Assembly: GCA_963930775.1 (NCBI GenBank)
Contig: OZ005706.1
Span: forward strand, 868,001-932,000
Length of the DNA stretch: 64,000 nt
Source of the DNA: Cliona cf. orientalis
Taxonomy: Eukaryota > Porifera > Demospongiae > Clionaida > Clionaidae
Direction: 5' to 3'
In this document: positions 23,101 through 36,200 of the stretch, one piece after another
Layout: every line of letters starts with the position of its first letter
Numbering within the stretch: the first letter of the stretch is position 1
Made by a program: the position numbers and the translations under genes
The notes under the pieces: model-generated
Databases searched by the model: none
Told to the model about the DNA's origin: nothing
What the model saw: the letters and a program-made list of their open reading frames with translations, nothing else

Positions 23101-26100
23101 TCACTCTCAGCTTGATCTCCAGCTGCCTCAGTAGCATCACGCGAGTCTTCTCGTAGCCGGCTATTTTCTTGAGGTGAGCTGGCTTTGGCCACGGCAGGCC
23201 CTGGCCTTCCGTGATTTTCGTCACCAAATCTTGAATTTGGTTCTCCAGAGCTCTGCAATTGTGTGAGTGAATATGCGTGTGCAAGTGAGTATGTGATATT
23301 ATTATGATGTGATTGAGTGCATGTGTGTGTATGAATGGAGTGCTGAGTGCAAATGTGCAGGTGTGGCATATTATGTACGTATAAGTAAACACGAAAGTAC
23401 CCCTACATAAGTAGGTGTACTGTGACATGTAAACTTGTACCGTACAATCCTTTGCAACTAACCTTGATGTCTGTATCAACCCAGCAGTGGTAGTGAGACC
23501 AAGGGGACGGTTAGCAAACGGGTTATCTGTATCCTCCTCCCTCCCATTCCTATTCCTGATGCCACTGCCGTGATCTGAAGAAGGAGACCTCTTACTAACA
23601 GGTGCCGATGGTGACTGTGACGCTGGTGTGTGTGCGTTCATCTCCAAGGAAGATGAGGAGCCAGAGAGGGGAGGGACATGAAGCAAGGGTGCCGGTTCGT
23701 CGAAGCTGTATCTCTTCGATGGAGGTAGAGGGTGTCTTCGATGGTGCCTGGGTGAGCTATCTTGGCTAGCAGTCCCTCCCTCATCCTCGCTTGTCGAAGG
23801 TGGGATGACATCGATTCCTCCATTGCTGAATCTCCTCGTAGGAGTGAGGTATCCTTCCATTATCGTACCACCCTGGGGACTCACTGATATTGACTGAGGA
23901 GCAAGCATGAGTTCCTTGGGACAGCTAGCAGAGGTCTTTGTTGAAGTAGCCAGTGATGATGATGGGTAATTGTTAACATTATCACCTCCATTGCTCCATT
24001 GTGAAGATAAGGCTGGAGGTTGGAGTTTAGTAGCTGAGACAATGGACAGTTCTACCTGGGGTGGCTTTTTCTTCTTGCTTCTTCTTCTTCGAGGGTGGGC
24101 GTGGTGCTTACTGCTGCCGGTGGTAGTCATGGCAACCTTCTCTTGTGGGTGGAGTGTCGGATGGACCACAATTGTCCTTTGACCCCTTCTCATTACAGCA
24201 CCAGCTGGTCTCCTCGTATCTTCAGACGATGGATTTGGCTGTCCCCCGGTCCCGTTTCTGGGGGGATTTGTGTTCCCCCTTCGACTGTGGAACCCCACCT
24301 CTATCTCATCGTCGCTGTGCTGCAGATCCACATCCCCCCGGATGCGAATTCTCCCGTCGAGACAAGCTCCAGCCCCTCCCCCTCCTCTTTCTCCTTCGTC
24401 ATCACTATCAGCTGAGTCATATCGCAGAATCCGCTTTGAAGTCGTGGCAAAAGCATAAGGTGAGTGGCGATGAGAATAGGGACCGTCAGCATAATCATCA
24501 TCTGAATACTCCCCCAAAGAGGAGGATGAGGGGGAAGTCTCGCTCCCCCCGTCATAGTATTCCCCCTGGTCGTCCTGCAGAATCTCCCAATCACTGCCAT
24601 CGTCGTCTTCGAGCTCCTGTTCTGTGAAGACACTGAAGGCCTGGCTCGCCTTGAAAGAGAGCATCTCTTGATAGAGGAGAGAGTCGGGAGAGGTGTTGTA
24701 GAGACAGGATTGGTTGGTGTGGACACCCATTCGGTGGATGAAATGATGCTGTTTGTCACTCAATCGATCCACCTCCTTCAATCCTAACACATAACATGTA
24801 TTTGCTATTATTAAACTTTACTATTAATATAATACTATGCAGGTGTACATGTACATGTACATGTACATGTAGGTCAGCTAAAGAGCTACCGTACCATGGC
24901 AACAGCTGGGGGTATTAGGTGACAAACACAATGTCATACATGTACGTACATGTATATATTCCTAGTACGCAAATAAAGTATATAATAATATTATTATAGG
25001 TTTACTATTAATTTTGTCACTAACTTCCCAATACCAGTGTATCATGACATGGCCTCCATGATATACATCATGATACACATCCATGATGCATGTCACGTCA
25101 TGATACACACCATGAGATGCCAACTGAGAGCCCCCATAGTGCTAGTACTAAAGGTGGGGTATAATTAAACAACTGTATTTGCTTCACACCATGAGATGCC
25201 AACTGAGAGCCCCCATAGTGCTAGTACTAAAGGTGGGGTATAATTAAACAACTGTATTTGCTTCGTACCTTTTCTGATCTCGTCAAACGAGTAGTTGGAT
25301 GGGTTCAGGGACCACTCCTGGAAGTACTCGATGCACTGAAATAATAGAAGAATAACTGATTTCCCATTCATCAATTTAATGGGTCATACAATAAATTAGC
25401 TATGTAGCTAAGCCAAAAACTCTTTAATTATAAAGCCTGAGAAAAGGGGTGAAAATCCCCAAAACGATGACTTCATGCATCTGCTAGTAGATGTCTCATA
25501 GAGCAACCACTAGGGACGTCTAAATCCTTGGAAATTTACTTTTTGCTTCCTACCTGACTCTTTATGAGCTCCTTGATGAAGGTCTTGTCTGTGTTGGGGC
25601 AAGCCTTCTCGTAGGCAGACACAAAGGACACCTGCTTCAGGCTGACCACTGGACGAGGGAAGAGGCGGAAGACGCACAGGTGCTTTTCGAGGAGACCAAG
25701 AATCTCATTGCTGAAGATGAACTCGATGAACGCAATCCTGATCATGACATCCACGTCATCACCAAGCTCTTTGGTAGACGGGTCGTCTTCAAGGTTGAAC
25801 AAGAGGGAGGAGCCTTGGTTGGTGCCGGTTGCCATGGCAGCAGTGGTGGTGGTGGTAGTCGAGGTGTTGTTAGGGGGCGGAGCATTGGAGGGAGAGCTCT
25901 TCTCAGAGTCTGTCTTTCCCACTGAGCCAGGCGTGCTATCCCCTTCCTTCACTGAGGACTCTAGCTTGTCCATAGCCTAGAGAAAGAGAGAGAGAGAGAG
26001 AGAGTCAGAGTCAGTTGGTGCTTAAGACTAACTATGAGCTTACTCTTCTGATATCAGCCTGGAGTTGGAGAATGGAGAAAGGGAACTCCAAAAGTGGTTT

Positions 26101-28899
26101 ATCAGGAAGGCTAGGCGCATTTATCTGCATGTGGGGCAGAAGCAAACAATGACAATAATTAATTATCTGCTTGCTCTGACAGTGTAAACACACTGCCATG
26201 CGTGCGTACCTTTTTACTGTCAAGGTCAACAATCCATGTCTCAGACCTGTGCACTTCATTTACCTTCTTCATGAAGCTTGTACACACTCCAACAAAGAAA
26301 GGGGTGGGCACCATCAGCAGCTGCAACACATTAGCGGGACGACACCAAAACATGAACAAATTGCACTTAACTTTAATGTACACATATGTAGCTAATGGCA
26401 AGTAGTGGGAACACTACCACTTATCAAGAATGATAAGGCATAATTATACGTACCATACATACGACTGTATGTAAAGTAGTACGCTCAAGTTCTCAGATAT
26501 CAATTGGAATAGGTGCTAAATTATAAGAAGGAGGCAGGGAAGGAGAGAGGAAGGGAGGGAGGGGGAGAGGTGGACTTACATTTTCAGCTGTAGGCATGGA
26601 AGTGGGAAGGAGAGGGATGACTGGGAAGAGGTACTGGAGCGGGTAGAGGAGGGCCATGATTGTCATCACGCACTCAGAGACAAACGCCATGTCGTGGGAG
26701 TGAAGGATCACCTGACGGTGTGAACGGGTATATAATAATTATTATTATGTGTTAGCTATTGTAATATATTTATGTATGTAAATCGAAGGGTTGGAAGGAG
26801 GGAGAGAGATAGTGAGTGCATAAGTATATGTAATAATAATGATTATTATTAGTAATGGATCATAATATTATATACATAACCCTCTATGCAAACATTCAAG
26901 TCAAGCTAATTGACCCATTAACTCTAATCGTAACTATTTCACCAATTTTCCAAGTAAGCATTCATTTGAACATCCATACGTGCAATCCTGCAAAAATTCC
27001 AGCCTGGATTCTCTGGAATGAAACTCAATACCTATCGCAATAACCATGCATCACAACACACAATAGACACACACTTAAATTTAAATAGCCACAGTAGCAG
27101 TATATTATGGATAACCACATTCGTAGGTAGTACATGATACGATGGTAAGTAAAATGTTATTGATACTAAAATTTCCAAGCCACAACATTTTCATGTTGCA
27201 AAGTATTACTCATAATAATAATATTATGGGGGAAAGGATACTTTTGAGCTAGATAGTCAGTTTACCAGATAGTCATGTTTTGCAACGTCGCTTAACCTCA
27301 GCAACTACAGTTATCATGTTCGCTACACGTTCCTTAGCTTTTTAGTGTGCACTTCTGCTTGCTGCACTAGTCTAGTATGGCTGTCTGTCAGTAAAAGCTT
27401 CTCTTTCAAAAAGAGAGCATTCAAGCTGCGATGCTCATTCAAGAAGTACACTGATGGACTCGTCAAGGCATCAATATACATAATATTATTCCCTATCTTC
27501 CAACTTACACCTTGGCACCAGGATTTTCCCCTACATATCACATGATTGTACATGTACGGTCGCCAGTTTGCACACAGTGACTATAATATACATTACTGCA
27601 TTAGACTATCTCTAAATATGATCCTTCTCTTCCTGAAGAGAGGTTTATTAAGATCAATGCTGTTAATCTAGCTAGAGTACTCTCAACACCCTACAGAGGG
27701 TTGAGAAGCTCCTATCCAGTGCGGCTAATTAACCATACATCCAAGAAGGGTCACTTCATATTAAATTTTTTGTACTTGCAACATTAAATTTCTGTCTCAC
27801 CAGTTCACTTTTAGCAGTTGATTTACACAAGCCTAAAGCTGCAATCACAGGCTATTAACAGAAGCCTTGAAAAATTCACAGGATATGGCAGCTGTCCATG
27901 CTGTGCAGCCCTAACAAACAAACTATTCTAATCTTGTCGAAAACGCTCGTCATAAAAAAGTCTACTGCATGGATAAACCTCTATTTTTTTTTTGTAATGT
28001 ATTTGCGTACCACGTACCTTTTCCTCAGACAGTACCAGCTTGTAGATGTCGATCACTAGACACACCTCAAGTCTCTGAAAGAGTCGGTGAACACTGAGCT
28101 CAAAGAGAGGGAGTCGGTTGGGAGGAGGGTAGCACACGATGATCGCCGGATCTACCTCCAGCTCAACCTCGAGGACGTTGACCCCCGAAGAAGGCGCCTG
28201 GAGGGCAACCAGTCTCTCCATCCACTCCTGAACCTCCATCACGATCTGTCGCTGCTGCTTCAAGTGAGTGTGGCTGCCATTGTTGTGTTTTTGTTGTTGT
28301 GTCTTGTTCTTCTTCTTCATGGTGTTCATCTGTGCCTGGATGAGGGCGTTCCAGTTGAGCTCCTTGCCTCCAAAGTGGTCGACAAAGTGCGAGAGTGTCC
28401 TCAGACACTTGGCAAAGAATTGGTAGAATGGATGACGCGTCAGTATGCACACAGAGAGGACGCCCCACTCCTGGATACAGAGCGATTCGGAGTCATTCAC
28501 CTCCCAGACTTTGCCCTTATTGACGGCAGATGCTGGCAGCTGTGCCTTCAACAGCGGATCAAAGAGGTGTGGGATGGAGAGACAGATACCATACGTGTGG
28601 ATGTTGCTCTCTGTGTCTGTGAGCATGAAAACATGGAGTTTTGGGTCTGAGAGTTGCACACAGGGGCCCTCTGGTTGACAAAAGTAGGCAACGTCTGGAG
28701 GGAGCTCAAGATCCGTGTGCTGGGCGGCCGGGAAATGGCAAAGGATGGTTGGAACTGGTCGTGAGATTTTGTGCCAGGTGGAGAGTGGCTCAATTCCGTT
28801 CCCGAGCAGAGATTTGGTCCTTTTGAGCGAAGGAGAGCGTCGGAATACAGAGCCTCGTCCCGGCCCGACGAAAAATAGGTAGTCGATGAGCCTATCCAT
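20198..28899 (-). CDS. MADD: MADD / Rab3-GEP homologue (DENN-domain Rab exchange factor)
   Basis: Thirteen coding exons join in phase to 1628 residues, close to the length of vertebrate MADD: 28899-28018, 26711-26580, 26320-26210, 26124-26044, 25976-25554, 25335-25269, 24783-23463, 23252-23051, 22574-21475, 21205-20989, 20818-20696, 20520-20347, 20251-20198. MADD activates Rab3/Rab27 on secretory vesicles and links to death-receptor signalling. The tripartite DENN module fills exons 1-6: LPPDVAYFCQPEG, then YPLQYLFPVIPLLPTSMP and IVDLDSKK, then LCVFRLFPRPVVS and CIEYFQEWSLNPSNYSFD. Exon 7 is a long acidic, Ser-rich linker. Exon 8 (ITEGQGLPWPK) and exon 9 (VFKGLQELLKYLLQF) match the conserved middle region; exon 10 (LLSIILHDLLVFMLMVGLS) and exons 11-13 match the death-domain-like and C-terminal regions. 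A CTCCTTCCAG acceptor at 28918 just before the ATG and a GTAAGT donor at 29113 suggest a 5'UTR intron. Confidence 0.95.
24844..24871. repeat. (TGTACA)n microsatellite
   Basis: A self-complementary hexamer tract of 28 bp in MADD intron 6. Each unit is palindromic, so the tract can form a cruciform. Confidence 0.9.
25106..25263. repeat. Perfect 79-bp tandem duplication in MADD intron 6
   Basis: 25106-25184 and 25185-25263 read as identical. The array ends 4 bp from the exon 6 donor (GT at 25268-25267 on the minus strand). Perfect identity indicates a recent event. Confidence 0.95.
26712..28017 (-). other. MADD intron 1 (1.3 kb), nothing else seen
   Basis: AT-rich sequence between DENN exons 1 and 2. 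No coding frame, RNA gene or repeat element is supported. Confidence 0.6.
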
Positions 28900-29295
28900 G
28901 GCAAGCAGGATCTTGACCTGGAAGGAGGGAGAGGGGGGCGATCATTACAGCGCCAGTTTGTAAATAAAGCCCCAGAATGCTCATTTCTATTTGCACGAGC
29001 AATTATCCACTTCGCAGCTGGCTCGATTTTACGCGATCAACGAACGCAGGGCTTCGTACCGCGCGCACAACCAAAAGCAAACATTAAATCGAAAAAAAAT
29101 CAAAAGAACTTACTTGATTGTTAAGGAATATTACAAACAGGAAAGCAAGACGAAGCGAAGATGAGCTCAATGTAAGTTCCCGAGAAAGTATGCATTGTGG
29201 TGCGCTCCTAATAGGGCGATTTAACCTTTGACCTCTGAGGTCCACGCATGCGCAGTAAAAAAGTCCATGTTTACACGTCTTGTGCTGGACAGAAG
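28900..29295. promoter_or_regulatory. Shared divergent promoter, MADD / ARGLU1
   Basis: 396 bp separate the two start codons. Two strong, oppositely oriented GTAAGT donors lie only 58 bp apart: minus-strand GT at 29113-29112 (MADD 5'UTR exon) and plus-strand GT at 29172-29173. If both are used, the first exons of the two genes overlap or abut within 29114-29171. No TATA box is visible; the region has several CG-containing patches. Confidence 0.55.
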
Positions 29296-31333
29296 ATGCC
29301 TAGATCCCCAAGACGCTCGTCTCGCTCCAGAAGCAGATCTCCCAATAGAAAGAGATACTCCAGACGGTCGAGAAGTCGATCTCCGCGGGACAGAAGGAAT
29401 TCGAGGTCTCCGCGACGAAGCAGTCCGAGGCGGTCCCCACCGCTGAGGAGAGAGCGGGATCGATCGCCGAGGAGATCGAGAAGGGATAGGAGTCGCTCTA
29501 AAAGTCGATCTAGAAGTAGAAGCAGAGATAGGTACTGTATAGTGTGGTTATTTTTGTCATGTTTTTTGTTGCAGGGAAGGGCGTGACGCTTTGACGACCC
29601 TTTACCTATTATATGGCCAGCACGCAGCTTTCGTTGACGATCCTTACCTTTTCTGCAGATTCGGTCGTCTCCTCAGTAGGCGGAACGATCGCGATAGAGA
29701 TCGAGAGCGGCGAGAAGAGGATCAAAAGAGGAAAAAGGAGGATGAGGAAAGACGGCTCGAGGAGGACAGGATTAGACGAAGGTGATAGTCTCCCAATTAT
29801 AATATTATGTGCCAGAGCATGTGTGGGAGGGGCCACACCATGTGTAATATAAAAAATATATTTCGTACTAAGGATCCAGTGCCATTGAAGAAGAAATCCG
29901 ACAAATTATTCGTGGTGCATGTTTTTGTGTGCGTGTTTAGCTTTGTACTTGTCTGTATGACGACCCCTTACCAAGTCTGGGGAGCGGCGTCTGCAGTTTA
30001 CTTCATTTACCTAGTTATCCATACTGTATACAATAAGGGGAAGCAAATGCCATCCCTCTATATAATATATTATATAAGACTGACTCATTGCTGCACCCTC
30101 TGTCTTCGTTAATTTTCCAGGCGGCAAGAGGAGCTCGAGGCTCGCCTTGTCGAGGAAGAGACGACCAAGAGAGTGGAGGAACTCGTTGCCAAGCGAGTCC
30201 AGGAGGAGCTGGAGAGGAGGAAAGACGAGATAGAGAGGGAGGTACTCAGGAGGGTGGAAGAGGCTAAGAAGGTGGGTGGAGCCAAGCCCGAAGGGGATCT
30301 GTCCTCCCTGGTCGGCCAAAATGCTCAGCCTTGACCGGGCCTAGTCAGCAGCTTCCCGGAGCTATGGCTGGCTCTAGGCCTGTTTATATCATGCTGTACA
30401 TTGTAGATTAATTCATTGTTCTCAAGCCTAGTACATAAGTGGCTCTGGCTTTTTGGTTTGCCTGAGCAGGCAATGGGATAGTTGCCCCTTAGGTTTGGGA
30501 TGATTGGTAGTAAGTACTACTGAATTTTCATGTACACAAAATTTGAAAGGAGACGCCCGCCCAGATGTTGATGCATTGAGCATGACTGTGTCATTATCGA
30601 AGTGTTAGCTTTGTACTTGTCTGTATGATGACCCCTTACCAAGTGAATTATGTTGACAATGTACGGTTGGAACTGGTTTCTACGCAGTCAAGCTTTTTGC
30701 ATTAAATAAACTTACAACATGCTAAGGAGAGATCGGCCGGAAAATTGGAAAAGCTTTTCATTGGTGGATCAATATTCATGAATTTGTGTGCCCATGTGTT
30801 TGGGTAAGCTACGTAAGAGAAAAGTGAAAATATCCCGGCCCCGCCCACTTGGTGCCTGCATACAGGCCCCAATAGGTGGCACATACAGTACATGTGAGAT
30901 AAGTTGGTCCTGAAGCTTTCAAGGTAAGTCGTATTTTTAAAAATGTTCTCTTCTTTCTATAAAATAAGCAGCTGCTCCTCAAAAAAAGGCCTCCAAATTC
31001 GAGGATCGAAACTTGATTTCATATCTGTGTATTTTAATAATGATTTCTATGTATAACTATTTGTCGTTTAGTAGCCAATAACTGTTAAATGTTATTCTTT
31101 TGTGTGTGCAAGTAAGTGAAGCAGCTGTGATAAAAAGTGCGTATGTTTACCCTTTCTATGCTTGTACTGGGTGTGGTCTTCTTCTGTTGCCTAGGTGATG
31201 GAAGAGCAGATGTTACAGGAGCTGGAGTTGAAGAGAGTTGAACAGGAGAAGGAGGAACATAGAAAAAAGGTGCTGTTGTCCTCTCTCTCTCCCTCTCTCT
31301 CTCTCTCTCTCCCTCTCTCTCTCCCTCTCTCCC

Positions 31334-31376
<43 letters not shown>

Positions 31377-32448
31377 CTCTCTGAGGGGGTGTTTACTGTG
31401 CAGTTGGGAAGGAAAGTGTTTCAGCTTGTGTACACAAATGTGGGGGTCTGTCTGTATGTGTGTGTGCAGGATAAACCCCACAAGGATATCTGTGTGTATA
31501 GTATATTGCTGTATACCTAGTGTGCCTTTTGTGTGTACAAATTCTGAAACCATGAGTCGGCTGTGTTCTTGGAAGAAACAAGAAGAAAGGGAAAATGGAC
31601 CAACAGTCGTGGTGATTGCAAGCAAGTGATTGCAACATCGACCTACTTGCTTATACCTACGTACCTACATAATTATGTACACCACAACTAACTGTCTAGT
31701 ATGGCTAGGCACATTACTATTGTACGCTGCTGCTTTTCTTTGGCGCTCAGATCACAGGAAATGCTGTTTGCACAATCGCACGTAGTATAATAATGACTAA
31801 GTACATGGCTATTGCAATAAATAGATCTAGATGCATGCCACGTATTAGCTGTGTACTCTTTGATAATAATATAGGTCTGTGGGAAATGTAGCAATAATAG
31901 CAACAACACTACACACAGCACTGAACTGTTGCATCAATTTAGAAATCGATATATTAGATTCATTACTGTGCCCTATATAGTACTATGTTAATTGATGATC
32001 AATAGTACTTGGACTAGTAAGTGCATTGCTTCATCTGTTATTCTAAGCCTTCCTTACCAAAATGTCCTGTTTGTCAGAACTATACTAAACAGGGGTCTTT
32101 TTTTGCTAGTGTTCTACTGACTTCTACTCATGAATTTTGACTAGTGTAAGTACCTATAGCTACTTGTGGTTTAGTTGAGTAACCACAGATATTACTTTTT
32201 TCCCAATTAAGGGCAAAAAGAAGAGGGTCCTGCTAAGTGCCTACATATAATTATAGTGTAGTTGTTGTTGTAGATCCCTGGCTAGCCCTTGAGTGCCATA
32301 GTGCAGCCTGGGTGGCCATTTCTCCTCAAAGCAGCTGTTATGATAGCCCCACCACAAAATTGGCGGGGAGACCTCCCCAACTGCCAAAGAAGCTCTCCTT
32401 CTTCCCATGACCCCTCTCCCCCCACACCCCCTCTCCTCCTCCAGCCTC

Positions 32449-32487
<39 letters not shown>

Positions 32488-33170
32488 GCTATGTATACAT
32501 GTACACAGCCTCCTCCGATCTGCAGGCCTTGATTACTGAAAACCCTGCATACCCTACGTACGTATAGCTCATGTAGTGTGTATGTTTCTATGCATGTGTT
32601 TTTTGTTCACCTATAGCTACCTACGTATAATTATACCTACATACATACGCCTACACGCATACATGCAGTAGTGTTTTTATTGAATCATTGTTTTCTATAT
32701 CCCCATGCCCTGCGGCAATCTATATACACATGCAGTACTAACAGTAGCACTGTAAAGAGAGCGAGCAGCTGCACTTGATTATATATACGGCGTACGTACG
32801 TACATGTAGGATCGATCGAGGCTGTTTATTTCCCTCCCGAGAGATGCAAACGATTGTAGCCGCCTTTTGTTGTGAGGCTATTGTCAATAATTGTGCCATT
32901 GGTCCCATTCAGGAGCACTGTAAAGAACCTTACTCACAAAAGACGCTCAATTTACTCAATATCGCAGCTGCTCTGAGGAAAAGGGGCCTCTTTCTTTTGT
33001 CATAATATTCCGTGTGGCACTATAATATTATACTGCACTAGTGTAGATGTGCAAAACTCAGAGCATGATACAATCCAAACAGTGAGAGAGAAGTGAGTGG
33101 GAAACTGTTACACATTTTGTACGGCTCTTTCCGAGGTAGCTTAGGCTTTTGGGCTGACAAACAAGAGACT

Positions 33171-33203
<33 letters not shown>

Positions 33204-36200
33204 CTGGCTATAGCTAGTTGCAACACAGCTGCCCAAACAGTCAGTACCTACCTACCTATGTACGTATGTATGTATGTATGTAGCTCTCTTTCACTATCAA
33301 GCTCTGGATATTTCACACCTAAGTAACATACACAGTAGTTTAGAATAAACAATGAGCTCACTCACTGTAAACACAATAGTCGAACCATTCTGAGCTACTG
33401 CTGGTAAATTGAATAATTATGGTATTTCTGTAGAAGTAGAGCTTACAAGTTAGCGTACATAAGTGTATCTTATAATTAGCTCCTATGGATTCTAGCTAGC
33501 CAGCACTGAGGTACCATACAAGCTAGCCTCGTCCCCAGGCCTGTTCCCATTCTACGTACCTTAAAGAACCGGGAATGGGCCTGGGGACAAGGCTAGCTGT
33601 ATTGTAACAAAGGGCACAAGACTTACCTGAGTTATAACAACCAGCAAGCTATAGTGTACTTATCTCCTCCTCACCTTCCTATAGCTTCTTGGCTAGCTTT
33701 TAGGGAGCACAAAAAGGATATGTGGATATTTATTTTTGAGCAGTTTGTCTGTGTCTACAGGTGAGGTTCCTGGTTGTCAGTGCTAGCTCAGCTGCTTCTC
33801 TGTCTCTCTCTCTCTCCCTCTCTGCCCTCCCACTGAGCTGCAGCTGCTCTTACTGCATGTACTTGGCCTCTACATTCACCTTCATTCCATCAATGGAGGG
33901 TGGTTTTTTTGAGCAAATTTCCTAAATTACTTGAAAGTGTTCCTTCATGAATAATTTGTAGCATAAAAATACAACTATATAGTATTATTCGTGTCCAATT
34001 TGTAGCACCTGGCCATGGAGCTTAAGAAAATAATAATAATTTTAGTAATTATGCCACGTACTTATTTGTTATTTTGCTACCGGTATCAATTTTGTTATTG
34101 TCCCACTGGCTTTGAATTCGCCGCCTCACCAATTCTTTCTTGGTAGCCAGTATACATTGGGATCTTTTGTTGCCTAGCTAGCTAGCTGCTTATCATAATT
34201 AAAGGAAGCTTAATTGCATGCAGCTGCCTTCCTACCTGTGTGTAGCTTCCTAATTCGACATCATGAAATTCTTTCTAAATACTCGCAAACTTTGTGGCCA
34301 TATTTTCGCTAGTTGGAGGCTTAGCTCCATGTGGTCAGGTATAGGATTCTGATGCTCACGTACACACACAAACACATAAGTAGTCAAACGTGTTTATCCA
34401 GTTTGATGACATTGTACGGTGGTGGCGGCATGGTACTGTCCCACGAGCTGGGCGTGTATCTACGAGAACTTGCGGTAGTTGTGTCGTCGTCTAAACGGTA
34501 CAAATGAGCAGCTGTACGAAATTACTTCACTTTGTGTGACGCCCACTTGTGTAGAGTGTCATTTGGCTTCACAAAAAAATGCCTTCTCTCATTTCTTTTT
34601 GTTGTTGCTACGCATTTCTCACAGCGCCATGCATGCATGTCTTGACTGGCCTGGCATAGTATGTGTGTAGCTGCGCTATGTATCGTGTTTGCCATGGCCA
34701 TGGAGGGGGGGGGGGCGCTGTATTTGTCCTAACTCCCTTGATCGATCTATCCCTCTTTCTGAGTTCAAGCTGAGGTCTCGGGTGAATGGATGGATGCATG
34801 TAGAGAGATCTCTATACCGTAGATTAATTAGCCATTATCTATTAATTATTGCGGGATACAGCTTGTATAGTAATAGTTAAACAATTCAACTGCCTGTGGG
34901 GATGTAAATTATGCTCTGTATGAGGGGAGGGGGATTATAATTATTATCTCTTCCTGGACTGAGCTTTTGATGAATGCATAAGGATACCACCAAACCTTTT
35001 GGTGCCAGCCACAGCTATATAGATTAGCCGTTGTGCCCTGTTTCTAATTATGTGGAGCAGCTGTTTCCAGCCATGGCCGGCAATGCAGGGGGTGACCCTG
35101 TAATTAAACCAACAATCAATTTCCATTTTGTCCTCCTTTGTAAGATACTGGCAAAGACTAAAAAAGAAATCAGATCGTGCTTTTTTGTGGATATCTGTAC
35201 GGTTGCCTAGCAACTCAATTGTGTTGTGTACATGTTGTGCTCTCTTTTTTGTTCATTCATCGTTCGATACGAAAAAATGTCATATCTAGCTGGTGGCAAT
35301 CTGTCACAATAGCGGCTCAATTTGTCTACATGGAGATTAGGCCTTTCTCTGCTTCAGTGGGCAGCTGTTCTCAATCATTACCTCACTCGTTTGTGTATAC
35401 AAGTACAAGTACAAGCATCTCGTAGTTGTACTTGTAGTTGGTGTACAAGACAAAAACAAGCTACTTTGTTGAATTGTTGTTCAACTCCAAATTAATATTC
35501 TTTTTGATGGAGATAGGCATACCAATCGCGAGATGACTATTATTATAATAATTATTATTATCGTAGCAAATTACAATGATGAATATGTAGATTGAGTTTA
35601 GAAATGTTGATTGAAAAATTGCTGATTTTTTATCTTCATTCCCATACACACATGTACATGGGTGCCATTATGTAACTCTTAATAATTAAATATAAGCAAA
35701 ATGATACTAGTAGGTAATAATGTGTTAGTTTTGACATCATCAGAATGAATGAGATGCACAGATAATGGCAGAAATTTTTTTTTATAAAATCGAGGCTTGC
35801 GTGTTTATAAAATAGCACCAGAATTGTCTTCAATTGTACGACCACCTTTCTCTCTTTTACACCTTCGAATTTATTTCAGTATACGTGTCCCAAACTATTT
35901 ACTTCACCTCTTGATCTGTGGTCTGTAGCTAGTGCTCCTTTATCTGCATCCATTGACATCACAACAGAGAGAGAAACAGTAGTGTGTGTATGTGTGAGAG
36001 TGAGTGTGTGAGTTACATATTTCTTTGAGTAAGTCAAGTTATTCTAAGGTGTTGATGTATAAATTCGACCGATGTATACACGTGTCCCAAACTATTTCAC
36101 CTATAGATCTAGATCTGTGGTCTGTAGCTAGTGCTCTTTTATCTGCATCCATTGACATCACAACAGAGAGAGAGAAATAGTAGTGTGTGTGTGTGTGAGT

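Noticed and set aside
24145..24627. Plus-strand 160-codon frame opposite MADD exon 7
   Set aside because: Antisense shadow of a GC-rich coding exon with no family resemblance.
28087..28650. Plus-strand 187-codon frame opposite MADD exon 1
   Set aside because: Antisense shadow of the DENN-coding exon, which is supported by clear homology on the minus strand.
31191..31629. 144-codon frames on both strands over ARGLU1 exon 4 and the following repeat
   Set aside because: Most of the length is translated CT/GA microsatellite. Only 31195-31269 is real coding sequence.
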